64,000 bases of DNA from Acetobacter orientalis. Its GTDB lineage: Bacteria > Pseudomonadota > Alphaproteobacteria > Acetobacterales > Acetobacteraceae. The notes beneath the pieces were generated by a model, which saw only the letters and a list, made by a program, of their open reading frames with translations, was not told where the DNA came from and ran no database searches. Below, in pieces: positions 16,503 through 26,160 of this stretch. The stretch is taken from NCBI RefSeq assembly GCF_000963965.1, contig NZ_BAMX01000024.1, positions 1-64,000 on the forward strand. Direction: 5' to 3'. Both the position numbers and the translations under genes were made by a program. Within the stretch, counting starts at the first letter, position 1; each line of letters starts with the position of its first letter.

Positions 16503-17975
16503 TTACAGGCTCAAACCCTGTAGTGTTGTGCGGGCTCCGGTGGTGCGTATGGCGGTGCGCAGGGCGGCTACATCTTTTACAAAAGCGGGATACTGCTCCA
16601 AACCCCATGCTGCAAAAACGGGCATGTTTAGCCCGGCTGCGGGGTCATTTTGTAGGGCGAGAGCTTTGCTTTCTTCTGTTAAGGCAGGTTCAGCAAGGCT
16701 GTACGTTTTTTGGTTGTCTGTTTGCCCGCGCAAATATTCCAAAAAGCAGGCCACGCCAAACGCAATGCGGCGGTGGTCTTTACCTGCTTTTAAAATGCCG
16801 GTTACGGTGTCTGTCCAAAATACAGGCAGTTTGGAAGCGCTGTCTGAGGCAATGCGGAGCAGTTGGTCACCCACTGCCGGGTTACGGAACCGGTCTAGCA
16901 CCTGCCGGGCGTAGTCTGGCAAAGAAACGCCTTTGGGGGGTGTAATAAAGGGGCTGGCATCTTGCGCTAAAAATTGCTCCAGCAAGCTTACTAAAGCGGT
17001 GTCTTTCATGGCGTCTGGCACGGTGTCGTACGCCATAAGCACGCCGGGTAGGGCGAGCATGGAGTGTGAGGCATTGAGCATGCGCAGTTTAACCTGCTCG
17101 TATGGCCCCACGTCATCTGTAAACTGCACGCCTACGGCTTCTAGCTCTGGGCGGCCTGCGCAAAATTTATCTTCAATAACCCACTGGGTGAAGTCTTCGG
17201 CAAAGAGGGGCATTTGGTCGTTTACGCCGCTCAGTGCGTTAAGGCGCGCCACGTCATCAGCCGAGACGGAGGGCGTGATGCGGTCAACCATGGTGGAAGG
17301 GAAGGTGACGTTTTCGCTAATCCATGCGCCTAAGTCTGCATCGCGCGCGGTGGCGTAGCTGCAAAAAGCGGTGCGGGCCACGGTGCCATTATCGCGCAGG
17401 TTGTCGCAGGTCATGACTGTAAAAGGCCCAGCACCGCTCTCGCGCCGTAGGCGCAGGGCTTCTGTGATCAAACCAAAAGCGGTTTCAGGCACGCTGCGTT
17501 GCAGGTCTTGGGCAATGGCGGGGGTGTTGAGCATAAACTGGCCGTTAGCATCAACATAATAACCGCCTTCGGTAATGGTCATGCTAACAATTTTAATGGC
17601 TGGGTCTGCAAGGCGCTCAATAGCGGCTTTGCGGTCTTTTGCGGCTTGTACATATTCTGTAATGGCCCCGATAGCCCGGGTGGTGTGGCTGCCATCTGTT
17701 GCAAATTCGGTTAAGGTATAAAGGCCGTCTTGCTCGTGCATAATGGTTGCACGCTTGCTTTCGCGTGGGTTGTCGCGCAGGCCAACGCCAACAATAGCCC
17801 AGCCCTGTTGCCCGGCACGGGCTAATACACGGTCTATATAGAGTGCCTGATGGGCCCGATGAAAATTACCAACAGCCAGATGCGCAATACCGGGGGTGGT
17901 CTCTTTACGGTTGTAGCCGGGTGTTAGAACCAACGGGGGGAGAGTGGTGAGCGTGGCGTTGGAAAGGGCGGTCAT
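16503..17975 (-). CDS. mannitol 2-dehydrogenase / fructuronate reductase-family polyol dehydrogenase
   Basis: A cytoplasmic NAD(P)-dependent long-chain polyol dehydrogenase of 490 residues, the usual length of the family. Near residue 30 is the dinucleotide-binding region (IAHLAVGNFHRAHQALYID) typical of mannitol 2-dehydrogenase. TEGGYY, VTFPSTMVDRITP and the C-terminal KLRMLNASHSMLA stretch with its active-site lysine also fit. Likely reactions are mannitol to fructose or a related hexuronate step. Substrate choice cannot be told from sequence. Methionine at 17975 gives a normal N-terminus. The longer frame to 18026 adds 17 unlikely residues. No sugar transporter lies beside it. Confidence 0.85.
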   Translation of the reverse strand: MTALSNATLTTLPPLVLTPGYNRKETTPGIAHLAVGNFHRAHQALYIDRVLARAGQQGWAIVGVGLRDNPRESKRATIMHEQDGLYTLTEFATDGSHTTRAIGAITEYVQAAKDRKAAIERLADPAIKIVSMTITEGGYYVDANGQFMLNTPAIAQDLQRSVPETAFGLITEALRLRRESGAGPFTVMTCDNLRDNGTVARTAFCSYATARDADLGAWISENVTFPSTMVDRITPSVSADDVARLNALSGVNDQMPLFAEDFTQWVIEDKFCAGRPELEAVGVQFTDDVGPYEQVKLRMLNASHSMLALPGVLMAYDTVPDAMKDTALVSLLEQFLAQDASPFITPPKGVSLPDYARQVLDRFRNPAVGDQLLRIASDSASKLPVFWTDTVTGILKAGKDHRRIAFGVACFLEYLRGQTDNQKTYSLAEPALTEESKALALQNDPAAGLNMPVFAAWGLEQYPAFVKDVAALRTAIRTTGARTTLQGLSL

Positions 17976-18463
17976 GAAAGGGCGTAACCTCATATATGTT
18001 AGCTGCATAAAGCAGGGTGGAAACAAACCGTAGCAAGGGCTGGTGTGGCATGGCGTGCCTTGCCTGCCGGTGGCGCTACGGTATTAAGGCGTTTAATGTC
18101 TCTTTAAATGCGCACGGCTGGGTAAAGTTGCCTTAAAAGCCCTTTTGGGGTGCCGCTAAGGAAACATGGTGGCGCAAAACGTATGGGCTTTGAGCGAGCC
18201 GTGGCAAAAGCCGTGTTGCGTGCTACGGGTTAGGTGTGTTGTAGCAGGGCAACGCGTAGCACGCTGGGGTATAAACCAGCCTGCCGGTTAGGATGTACAA
18301 GCAGAGGTTAAGGGAAAAACTCTGCATTCGCTATCTTGTAAAAAACTGGGCTTTGGGGTAAAGCGGCGGCTTCGCACACGCGCCCGGGCTTGTGGGGCAT
18401 GCCCGGCCGTGATCTGTTGCGCCGTAAGGTGTGGCGAAGTTTACAGTTTGCAGGAGTAATGAA
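17976..18463. other. intergenic region and leader upstream of rpmI
   Basis: About 490 bases between the divergent dehydrogenase and rpmI genes. It holds an inverted repeat, GCGTGCTACG (18218-18227) and CGTAGCACGC (18255-18264), and a GC-rich stretch at 18370-18425 with CCGGGC/GCCCGG arms close to rpmI. A folded leader would fit known autoregulation of rpmI-rplT in other bacteria, but no L20 site can be proven here. infC is not adjacent. Confidence 0.4.
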
Positions 18464-18667
18464 ATGCCCAAGATGAAGACCAAATCGTCGGTCAAAAAGC
18501 GGTTTAAAATTACCGCAACCGGCAAGGTGCTCTCCGGCCCATGTGGCAAACGCCACGGCCTTATCAAGCGCCCGCAAAAAATGAAACGCACCAACCGCGG
18601 TGCACAGGTGATGACCCCGCAGGACGGCCGTACCGTCAAGCAGTGGGCACCCTACGGGCTGGTTTGA
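18464..18667 (+). CDS. rpmI: 50S ribosomal protein L35
   Basis: bL35 of the large ribosomal subunit, 67 residues. The sequence [15 protein letters not shown] and the conserved KRPQKMKR segment identify it. ATG at 18464 follows CAGGAG at 18451. A longer frame from 18431 adds residues without support. rplT follows after 14 bases, the usual pairing. Confidence 0.97.
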   Translation: MPKMKTKSSVKKRFKITATGKVLSGPCGKRHGLIKRPQKMKRTNRGAQVMTPQDGRTVKQWAPYGLV

Positions 18668-18681
18668 GGAGTATCTGACAT

Positions 18682-19041
18682 ATGGCACGTGTAAAACGCG
18701 GTGTAACAACCCACGCTCGTCACAAAAAGGTTCTGAAGCTCTCTAAGGGTTTCCGCGGCCGGTCTTCTACAAACTACCGTATTGCTCTGGAACGGCTTGA
18801 AAAGTCTCTCCAGTATGCATACCGCGACCGTCGTAACAAAAAGCGTGAATTCCGCGCTCTTTGGATCCAGCGTATCAATGCTGCTGTGCGTGAGCATGGC
18901 CTGACCTACAGCCGTTTCATTAACGGTCTGGATAAGGCTGGCATTGAAATCGACCGTAAAGTTCTGGCCGCCATCGCATTTGATGACGCAGCATCTTTCG
19001 CTGAAATCGTGAAAAAAGCTCAGGCTGCTCTGGCTGCCTAA
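18682..19041 (+). CDS. rplT: 50S ribosomal protein L20
   Basis: bL20, 119 residues, an early-assembly protein of the large subunit. The start [16 protein letters not shown] and the motif [19 protein letters not shown] are diagnostic. It forms an operon with rpmI and is followed by a clear terminator. Codon use is more biased toward common codons than in its neighbours, as expected for a ribosomal gene. Confidence 0.98.
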   Translation: MARVKRGVTTHARHKKVLKLSKGFRGRSSTNYRIALERLEKSLQYAYRDRRNKKREFRALWIQRINAAVREHGLTYSRFINGLDKAGIEIDRKVLAAIAFDDAASFAEIVKKAQAALAA

Positions 19042-19064
19042 GTTTTAACCGATTATGGTTGACG

Positions 19065-19096
19065 AAAGAGGTCGCCCTTTGTGGCGGCCTTTTTTG
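19065..19096 (+). terminator. rho-independent terminator after rplT
   Basis: AGGTCGCC (19069-19076) pairs with GGCGGCCT (19083-19090) with one G-U pair, followed by a run of seven T. It ends the rpmI-rplT transcript before pheS. Confidence 0.85.
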
Positions 19097-19241
19097 TTTT
19101 GTGGCTACAGCTTTGTTTTGCAAGCACAAGCAGGGCTGGTAAAACCACCTTTATGGCGGGTTTTCTTTGGGTAGGGGTTTTCTCCGGCTACAGGACGGAG
19201 TATTCGCCCCATAGCGTATTTTTCCCCTCGTGCGAGGTTTC

Positions 19242-20312
19242 ATGAGCGACGATCTTGAAGTTTTTCGGCAGGAAGTCCTGACCGAACTGGCTGGTGCCGC
19301 AGATATGCGGGCATGGGATGCCATACGGGTAGGCACCCTTGGTAAGTCTGGCCGCCTGACAACGTTGCTCAAAGCGTTGGGAAAAATGGCCCCAGATGAG
19401 CGCAAAGCCCGTGGTGCGGCCCTAAACCGCCTGCGTGATGAACTAAACCGCGCGGTTGAAGAGCGCGGTAAAGCGCTGGAAGCCGCAGCCCTTGAGGCAC
19501 GGCTGATTGCAGAGCGGGTTGATGTAACCCTGCCGCCACCAGTTGAAGTGGCCGGGGCAATACACCCCATTGCGCGTGCGGTTGAAGAAATGACCGCCAT
19601 TTTTGGGGCTATGGGCTTTAGCGTTGCCGAAGGGCCAGATATTGAAACCGACTGGCACAATTTTTCGGCGCTGAACACACCCGACCACCACCCAGCCCGG
19701 ACAGACCACGACACGTTTTACCTCCCCCCCGCACCGGGGCTAGATGTAACGCGCGTGCTGCGTACCCAAACTTCTGGTGTGCAAATTCGCACCATGCTTG
19801 GGCAAAAACCGCCTATTCGGGTTATTTGCCCCGGCCGCACTTACCGTGCAGACCATGACGCAACGCATTCACCGATGTTCCATCAATGTGAAGGTTTGGT
19901 TGTGGGGCAGGGTATTACGCTAGGCCACCTGAAAGGGTGCCTGATTGAATTTTTGCGTGTGTTTTTTGATAAGCCCGATTTGCCGGTACGTTTTCGGTCT
20001 TCTTACTTTCCGTTTACCGAACCCTCTATGGAAGTCGATATTGGCTGGTCGCGCCGTACGGGTGAGATTGGCGGCGGAGATGATTGGCTGGAAGTGCTGG
20101 GCTCTGGCATGGTGCACCCGCGCGTGTTGGCGAACTGTGGCCTAGACCCGCGTGAGTGGCAGGGCTTTGCGTTTGGTATGGGCGTTGAGCGTTTGACCAT
20201 GCTTAAAAACGGTATTCCCGACCTGCGTTCGTTCTATGAAAGTGATATTCGCTGGCTGCGCCATTACGGGTCAGACCCGCTTGCGCCCGCATTGCTGCAC
20301 GAGGGGGTGTAA
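19242..20312 (+). CDS. pheS: phenylalanine-tRNA ligase alpha subunit
   Basis: The catalytic alpha chain of the heterotetrameric enzyme that charges tRNA-Phe. The 356-residue protein has an N-terminal coiled coil (residues about 5-90), then the class II core with [12 protein letters not shown], motif 2 in SPMFHQCEG, and motif 3 in [18 protein letters not shown] at 19242 follows GAGG. A GTG at 19230 would add four residues. pheT starts three bases after the stop, so the two subunits are made together. Confidence 0.97.
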   Translation: MSDDLEVFRQEVLTELAGAADMRAWDAIRVGTLGKSGRLTTLLKALGKMAPDERKARGAALNRLRDELNRAVEERGKALEAAALEARLIAERVDVTLPPPVEVAGAIHPIARAVEEMTAIFGAMGFSVAEGPDIETDWHNFSALNTPDHHPARTDHDTFYLPPAPGLDVTRVLRTQTSGVQIRTMLGQKPPIRVICPGRTYRADHDATHSPMFHQCEGLVVGQGITLGHLKGCLIEFLRVFFDKPDLPVRFRSSYFPFTEPSMEVDIGWSRRTGEIGGGDDWLEVLGSGMVHPRVLANCGLDPREWQGFAFGMGVERLTMLKNGIPDLRSFYESDIRWLRHYGSDPLAPALLHEGV

Positions 20313-20315
20313 GTT

Positions 20316-22775
20316 ATGAAATTCTCGCTGTCTTGGCTGTATGACCACCTTGAAACAGACGCAACACTGGCTGAAATTTGCGCCAAACTGAACCAGATTG
20401 GCCTTGAAGTTGAAGGCGTTGAAAACCGTGGTGCCGCTATTGCACCCTTTTTGACTGCCCGCATTTTAGAAGCCACCCGCCACCCCGATGCAGACCGTTT
20501 GCAGGTGTGCCGGGTAGATGCCGGGCCGGGTATGGATAACGTGCAGGTTGTGTGTGGTGCGCCTAACGCCCGTGCTGGTCTTGCTGTTATTTTTGCACCA
20601 CCGGGCACTTATGTGCCGGGGTTGGACATTACGATTAAAGCAGGCAAAATTCGTGGGCAGGCCAGTGGTGGCATGCTGTGCTCTTTGCGCGAGCTTGGCT
20701 TGGGTGAAGAAAGCGATGGCATTGCCGAACTGCCAGAAGACACGTTGCCCGGCCAGTCTTACGCTGATTTTGCGGGGCTGGACGATGTGGTGGTGGAAAT
20801 TGCCATTACTCCAAACCGGGGCGATGCACTGGGCGTGCGCGGTATTGCGCGTGACCTTGCTGCGGCTGGCGTGGGTAAGTTACGCCCATGGCTGGCAGAG
20901 GCAGTTGAAGGTACGTTTGAGTCTGCCATTACATGGGAAAATACAGACACCGAAGCCTGCCCTTGGGTTTTGGGCCGTACTATTCGGGGTGTAAAAAATG
21001 GCCCAAGCCCGGAATGGCTGCGCCGTAAGCTGGAAAGTATTGGCCTGCGCCCCATTTCTGCGCTGGTCGATATTACCAACTATTTCTGCTTTGACCTTGG
21101 CCGCCCCTTGCATGTGTTTGATGCGGCCAAGCTGGCTGGTGGCCGCCTGAAAATATGCCGTGGGGCGGGCGAAACCTTCCGTGCGCTTGATGGGCAGGAT
21201 TACATTGTAACCCCAGAAGACTGCGTGATGACAGACGCCAATGGCGTACAGTCTCTGGCCGGTATTATGGGCGGTGAAGCCTCTGGCGCTACAGAAGAAA
21301 CCACAGATGTATTTGTGGAATGTGCTCTATTTGACCCCGTACATGTTGCCCTGAGCGCACGCCGGGTTGGGCTGTCTTCTGACTCGAGCTACCGTTTTGA
21401 GCGTGGGGTTGACCAAGCTCTGCCAATAGCTGCGCTTGAAGCCGCAACCCGTATGATACTGGACGTATGCGGTGGGGAAGCCAGCGAAGTGGTTTCTGGT
21501 GGCGCGCAGCCCAAGTGGCAGCGTGACGCAACCCTGCGCTTTGACCGCGTACGCGACCTTGGCGGGTTAGACGTTACCGCAGATGAAAGCGTAAGCCTGC
21601 TGGAAAAACTGGGTTTTGAAGTGCAGGAGCGTACTGCGCAGGCCGTGCGTGTAAGCGTGCCGTCATGGCGTAACGACATTGCCCAAAAAGTTGTGCTGGC
21701 GCAGGGCAATAAGCTTGAGGTCGCCGTGGCCGCCAAAGCGGCAGAGGGCGTAGCCCTGTGTGAAGCCGAGAGCGACTTGGTTGAGGAAATTTTGCGCCTG
21801 AAGGGGCTGGATAGTGTGCCAGCCGTACCTTTGCCTGCACTGAGTGTGGTGCCGGGTGTGGCCCTTACCCCCAAACAGGCCCGTGCAGCCCGTGCGCGCC
21901 GTATTTTGGCCGCACGTGGCTTAGTTGAAACGGTTGGGTTCTCGTTTGTTTCGCACGAGGAGGCCTTGCTGTTTGGCGGTGCGCCAGAAAGCCTGCGCCT
22001 GCTTAACCCCATTGCATCTGACCTAGACCAGATGCGCCCTACACCGTTGGTAAACCTAGTTGCCGCAGCGCAGCGTAATGCTGCGCGTGGCTGGGCTGAT
22101 ATTGGCTTGTTTGAAGTAGGGCCTGCTTTTTCTGAGGCAGGGCAGCAGGTTGTAACGGCTGGTGTACGCAGTGGCCACACGCCACGCTACCCCGGCCATG
22201 AAAGCCAAGCTGTTTCTTTGTGGGCAGCAAAAGCTGACGCGCTGGAAGTGCTGACACAGCTTGGTGTTTCACCTGATGCGCTGAGCACAACGGCTGATGC
22301 GCCATCTTGGTACCACCCAGGCCGCTCTGGCGCGGTGCGGCAGGGGCCAAAAAATGTGCTGGCTTACTTTGGTGAACTGCACCCCTCCTTATTGCAAGCG
22401 GTTGGTATTGATACGCCAGTTGTTGCGTTTGAAGTGTTTATGGACAGCATAGCTGAGCCAAAACGCCGTAAAAAAGCAGCGCCTAAATTGTCTGCTTTCC
22501 AGCCAGTACGCCGCGATTTTGCTTTTGTTGTGGCGCGTGATGTGGCGGCAGAAAATGTGTTGAAAGCCGCCAAGGGGGCAGAGCGCACCCTTGTAACGGG
22601 TGCCAGTGTGTTTGACGTGTATGAAGGCCCGCATGTGGCAGAGGGTTTCCGCTCTATTGGGGTGGAAGTAACCTTGCAACCGGTAGAGAAAAGCCTGACC
22701 GATGCGGAACTCGAGGCTGTGTCTGACAAGATTGTGGCCGCTGTCAGCAAAGCAACGGGTGGCACACTGCGTTAA
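20316..22775 (+). CDS. pheT: phenylalanine-tRNA ligase beta subunit
   Basis: The 819-residue beta chain, which carries tRNA recognition and editing. In order: tRNA-binding domain (about residues 39-150, with IRGQASGGMLCS), B3/B4 editing region (about 210-400), B5 domain, the catalytic-like core and a C-terminal FDX-ACB anticodon-binding domain (about 725-819). Between VPSWRNDI and DLVEEILRLKG in B5 there is an extra stretch of roughly 30 alanine- and valine-rich residues that most homologs I know lack. The gene is close-coupled to pheS. Confidence 0.96.
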   Translation: MKFSLSWLYDHLETDATLAEICAKLNQIGLEVEGVENRGAAIAPFLTARILEATRHPDADRLQVCRVDAGPGMDNVQVVCGAPNARAGLAVIFAPPGTYVPGLDITIKAGKIRGQASGGMLCSLRELGLGEESDGIAELPEDTLPGQSYADFAGLDDVVVEIAITPNRGDALGVRGIARDLAAAGVGKLRPWLAEAVEGTFESAITWENTDTEACPWVLGRTIRGVKNGPSPEWLRRKLESIGLRPISALVDITNYFCFDLGRPLHVFDAAKLAGGRLKICRGAGETFRALDGQDYIVTPEDCVMTDANGVQSLAGIMGGEASGATEETTDVFVECALFDPVHVALSARRVGLSSDSSYRFERGVDQALPIAALEAATRMILDVCGGEASEVVSGGAQPKWQRDATLRFDRVRDLGGLDVTADESVSLLEKLGFEVQERTAQAVRVSVPSWRNDIAQKVVLAQGNKLEVAVAAKAAEGVALCEAESDLVEEILRLKGLDSVPAVPLPALSVVPGVALTPKQARAARARRILAARGLVETVGFSFVSHEEALLFGGAPESLRLLNPIASDLDQMRPTPLVNLVAAAQRNAARGWADIGLFEVGPAFSEAGQQVVTAGVRSGHTPRYPGHESQAVSLWAAKADALEVLTQLGVSPDALSTTADAPSWYHPGRSGAVRQGPKNVLAYFGELHPSLLQAVGIDTPVVAFEVFMDSIAEPKRRKKAAPKLSAFQPVRRDFAFVVARDVAAENVLKAAKGAERTLVTGASVFDVYEGPHVAEGFRSIGVEVTLQPVEKSLTDAELEAVSDKIVAAVSKATGGTLR

Positions 22776-22825
22776 GCGGCTAACACCCCCACGCGGCACA
22801 GAAACACTGAGGGAGAGTAACAACA

Positions 22826-23878
22826 ATGGTTTTCTCACGGTTATGCGTTAGCAAAACACGGGCTTTCTCTTTTGTTTCTGTGCTGCTGGGTGGGGTGTTA
22901 AGTGTGGGTGGTTTTGCCGCCCCGCAGGCCCTTTGGGCGGCAGAAATAACGGGTGCAGGCTCTAGTTTTGCTGCCCCCTTGTATGAAGCGTGGTCTGCTG
23001 CATCGGAAGAGCAAACTGGGGTGCGGGTTAATTACCAGACCATTGGCTCTGGGGCGGGGCAAAATCAGGTTTTAGCGGGTACGGTCGATTTTGGGGCGTC
23101 TGATGCCCCAATGGCCCCTGAAAAATTACATAAAGGCCAATTATTACAATTTCCGACTGCTATTGGCGGTATTGTGGTTATTGCCAATATTCCCGGCATT
23201 GCCACAGAACACTTAAAACTGACCGGCCCGGTTTTAGCCGACCTGTACGCAGGTACCATTACTACATGGAACGACCCGCGCATTACGGCCCTTAACCCAG
23301 ATTTAGCGTTGCCAGACCTACCAGTGGCCCCGCTGCATCGGGCCGATGGGTCTGGCACTACGTATGTGTTTACCGAGTATTTAACCCAAGTGGCCCCGCA
23401 ATGGCGGGCTTCTGTAGGCAAAGCTACATCTGTTGCGTGGCCTTTGGGGGCGGGGGCTCGTGGTAACGATGGCATTGCAGCTTACGTGCATAATACCGAG
23501 GGCAGTGTGGGCTATGTTGAATATGCCTACGCTGTTAGCAACCACCTGAGCGCTATACAGTTGCAGAATAAAGCGGGCAATTTTGTAACGCCCTCTGCCC
23601 AAAGTTTTGCCAAAGCGGCAGAGGCCGCCGTGTGGGCTGAACCTGACCTGACTGCGTCTTTAAACAACACAGACGGTGCAGGGGCGTGGCCTATTGTAAC
23701 CACCACCTATGCGCTTGTGCCACGTACGGCGCAGCAGAGCCGCCAAGGTAAGGCAGTAGAGATGTTTTTTAGGTGGGGCTTAACGTTGGGTGAGGCAGAA
23801 AGCCGCAAGCTGGATTATGTGCCTTTGCCAGAGCGGGTTAAGGCGGCAGTTTTGCAACGTTTAGCAACTGGGCAATAG
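22826..23878 (+). CDS. pstS: phosphate ABC transporter substrate-binding protein PstS
   Basis: A 350-residue periplasmic phosphate-binding protein. It has a signal peptide ending near AAPQALWAAE, then ITGAGSSFAAPLY, a phosphate-contact segment, IGSGAGQNQ and DFGASDAPM, all standard for PstS. It delivers phosphate to PstCAB and so feeds the Pho response. No pstC, pstA, pstB or phoU lies next to it, so it is either an extra copy or separated from its transporter. GGGAGAG precedes the ATG. It follows pheT after 50 bases and may share its transcript. Confidence 0.93.
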   Translation: MVFSRLCVSKTRAFSFVSVLLGGVLSVGGFAAPQALWAAEITGAGSSFAAPLYEAWSAASEEQTGVRVNYQTIGSGAGQNQVLAGTVDFGASDAPMAPEKLHKGQLLQFPTAIGGIVVIANIPGIATEHLKLTGPVLADLYAGTITTWNDPRITALNPDLALPDLPVAPLHRADGSGTTYVFTEYLTQVAPQWRASVGKATSVAWPLGAGARGNDGIAAYVHNTEGSVGYVEYAYAVSNHLSAIQLQNKAGNFVTPSAQSFAKAAEAAVWAEPDLTASLNNTDGAGAWPIVTTTYALVPRTAQQSRQGKAVEMFFRWGLTLGEAESRKLDYVPLPERVKAAVLQRLATGQ

Positions 23879-24291
23879 CAGGCTCTATTCAAATAATATG
23901 GTTTGCTATCGGCTGTTTTTTAGCGCCTACCAGCACGTACTGCTGAAAGTAAAGAGCTGCGGCTAATAAGTTTTTCAAAAATTGCAGCGCTTGGGTTGTT
24001 TACTGTTGTGAGCCGGTAAGGGCAGCTTTTTGCTCCCAAAAAAGCAGTCTAGTGGCTGCAAAGTTGCCTATTGTATCTCAAGTATATGTAGCCAGACCTT
24101 AACTGTGCGTTTTTGAACTATTCTGTAAGCATTTTAGGGCGCGGAAGCGGGTCGCTTTCAGGCGGTTTGGGTGTGGCTTAAAGGCCTGCTGGCTAGATGT
24201 TAGCTTTGTTCAAAGGGTAATCCCGGTGTTGTCCCTCATTCTATCCACAGATTCTGTGGATATGTTTGAAACTTCGGCTTTTTGCCGGGGG
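23879..24291. other. intergenic region with repeat copy 1
   Basis: About 410 bases between convergent pstS and the antiporter gene. The right end carries copy 1 of the 44-base repeat with an inverted DnaA-like pair. No gene or clear uridine-run terminator is seen. Confidence 0.45.
24219..24262. repeat. 44-bp repeat, copy 1, with inverted DnaA-box-like sites
   Basis: It matches the copy at 26161-26204 at 37 of 44 positions and in the same direction. The last 20 bases are identical and hold ATCCACAG-ATT-CTGTGGAT (24243-24261). Each half resembles a DnaA box (TTATCCACA): CTATCCACA and, on the other strand, ATATCCACA. It lies 29 bases past the stop of the antiporter gene. Confidence 0.85.
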
Positions 24292-25962
24292 TTAGGCGTG
24301 CGGCAGGGCTGCGGCTTCGTTTATTAATTCCTGCTCGTGCACATCAAGCTGGCGGCCTAAAACGCGTTCGGTTTCATCGTTAATATTACGGTCGTGTAGT
24401 AGGTCGCGCAGGGTTTTGCGTTGGGCACGGATAATGCGTAGGCGTATAGCGACCTCGGCCCGGCGGTTGCGCACAGACAGGTCGCGCGTGCTGCCGGGGT
24501 CTGGCTGTTTACCGTCTAGCGTTTGGTGCAGTTCCTGAAATTCTTGCAACAAAAGTGGTACGGCGTGGGCAAGTTCGGGAGAGTCTGTGCTTGAGGTAGG
24601 GTCTGCTTGGCTTTTGGCGGTCTCGTTTTTAAGTACGGCCAGCGCGGTATCAACCAAGGCCAAGCGGGTGTCGTCGAGTTCTTGTTGTGGTGTGCTCATT
24701 TGAGATGGGGCAGGGAGCAGGCGTAAGGCGAGTGGCAGAAGAAGGCTTGCCACAAGGAGCGAGCTAATAATAACGCCTGCGGCAAGCGTTATAAGCAGGT
24801 CGCGTTGTGGGAAATCTGTTGCTGAGGGCAGCGTGAGAATGGCGGCAAGCGTGATTGTGCCGCGTGTGCCCGCCAAAGCCATAATCAGTTTTTCGCCCCA
24901 ACTGGGCAGCACGCAGGCACGGTGGCGAAAATGGGCGATAATTTGCCGGAGTGAGGCTGAGCCAGTAACCCAAAAGAGGCGGATAAGGGTCATGACCGCT
25001 TGAAGGCCAAGAATGGCGAGCAAGACGCTCCAGAGTGAGAGGTCACCTGATGAGCGAAGAATACGTTTGGCCTCGTGCAGCAGGTGGGGCAGTTGCAAGC
25101 CCAGCAAAAGAAACACCAGCCCGTTAAGCGTGAAAGACACCATGTCCCATATGGCGGTGGCGCGCATGCGGGTTTCAATTTGGGTTTCGTTCATAACGCC
25201 GCTTAGGCGTATGGTCATGCCACCGGCTACCACGGCTAAAATGCCTGATGTTTCAATATATTCTGCAGCCAGATACACCGCAAAAGGGATCATGAGGGCT
25301 AAGAGTGCGTGGCTTGGTGGGTCGTCGTACCCACGGCGTAGCAGGTAAGTTTCGAGTTTGCTGCCTAACAGGCCTATGGCAATGCCGGTAAGCACGCCGC
25401 CTGCGGCTACCCACACAAAATTGGCCGACGCGGCTTTGAGTGAGAACAACCCTGTTGTGGCCGCAGCCACGGCAAATTTGAAACAGACGAGACCCGATGC
25501 GTCGTTGAGGAGGGCTTCACCCCCCAACAGGTAGAGCAAACGGGGCGGTACACGGCCACCTCGTAAGATGCCAGAAACCGAAATAGCATCTGTGGGGGAG
25601 AGGGCACCGGCTAGGGCGAAAGCTGCGGCGAGAGAGACTGTGGGCAAAAGCCAGTGCAGAAAATACCCCCCAGCCAAGGTACTAAGCAGCACCAGCCCTA
25701 TGGCCATGGCGGCAATAATATGCCGCAGCTCTCCAAATTCGCGCATGGGTATGCGGTAGGCATCTACAAACAAAAGCGGGGCAATAAAAAGCAGCAAAAA
25801 CAGGTTGTTATCTAACCCCACACGCAAGCCTGCCAGTGCGGCCGTTGCCCCTGCTGCAATTTGTAAAAGTGGCATGGGTATATGCAGGTTGAGCATACGC
25901 GCACCAATGCCGGTAAGCCCGGTAATTGTTAGCAGCGAGAGGGCAAGGAGGGTTTCGTCCAT
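24292..25962 (-). CDS. CPA1-family sodium/proton antiporter
   Basis: A 556-residue inner-membrane antiporter with about twelve membrane segments in residues 1-415. Diagnostic CPA1 motifs are ALSPTDAISV near residue 145 and GEALLNDASGLV near 168, whose acidic residues carry cation and proton. A cytoplasmic tail of about 140 residues rich in charged helices follows. It exchanges Na+ or K+ for protons and so helps control cytoplasmic pH. The specific ion is not readable. It is flanked on both sides by the 44-bp repeat. Confidence 0.9.
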   Translation of the reverse strand: MDETLLALSLLTITGLTGIGARMLNLHIPMPLLQIAAGATAALAGLRVGLDNNLFLLLFIAPLLFVDAYRIPMREFGELRHIIAAMAIGLVLLSTLAGGYFLHWLLPTVSLAAAFALAGALSPTDAISVSGILRGGRVPPRLLYLLGGEALLNDASGLVCFKFAVAAATTGLFSLKAASANFVWVAAGGVLTGIAIGLLGSKLETYLLRRGYDDPPSHALLALMIPFAVYLAAEYIETSGILAVVAGGMTIRLSGVMNETQIETRMRATAIWDMVSFTLNGLVFLLLGLQLPHLLHEAKRILRSSGDLSLWSVLLAILGLQAVMTLIRLFWVTGSASLRQIIAHFRHRACVLPSWGEKLIMALAGTRGTITLAAILTLPSATDFPQRDLLITLAAGVIISSLLVASLLLPLALRLLPAPSQMSTPQQELDDTRLALVDTALAVLKNETAKSQADPTSSTDSPELAHAVPLLLQEFQELHQTLDGKQPDPGSTRDLSVRNRRAEVAIRLRIIRAQRKTLRDLLHDRNINDETERVLGRQLDVHEQELINEAAALPHA

Positions 25963-26160
25963 GGGGGTAAAACTGCGTTCCTGATGCAGGCCTGCGGGCC
26001 AGGGGCACCAAAGGCGAAGAGTTATTCCCGTATCATGCTGGGGTCAGTCTGTCAGGGGGTGAGTGCTCGGGGCTGCTGTGTACAAAACCACGGGGCTAAA
26101 TGGCGGTTTGTGGTGGGGGGGGAGGAGCAGAAACGAAGGTTTTGCGGGTCATTCACGGAC

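Noticed and set aside
21389-22180. Minus-strand open frame of 263 codons inside pheT
   Set aside because: Antisense shadow of a conserved gene; no domain features.
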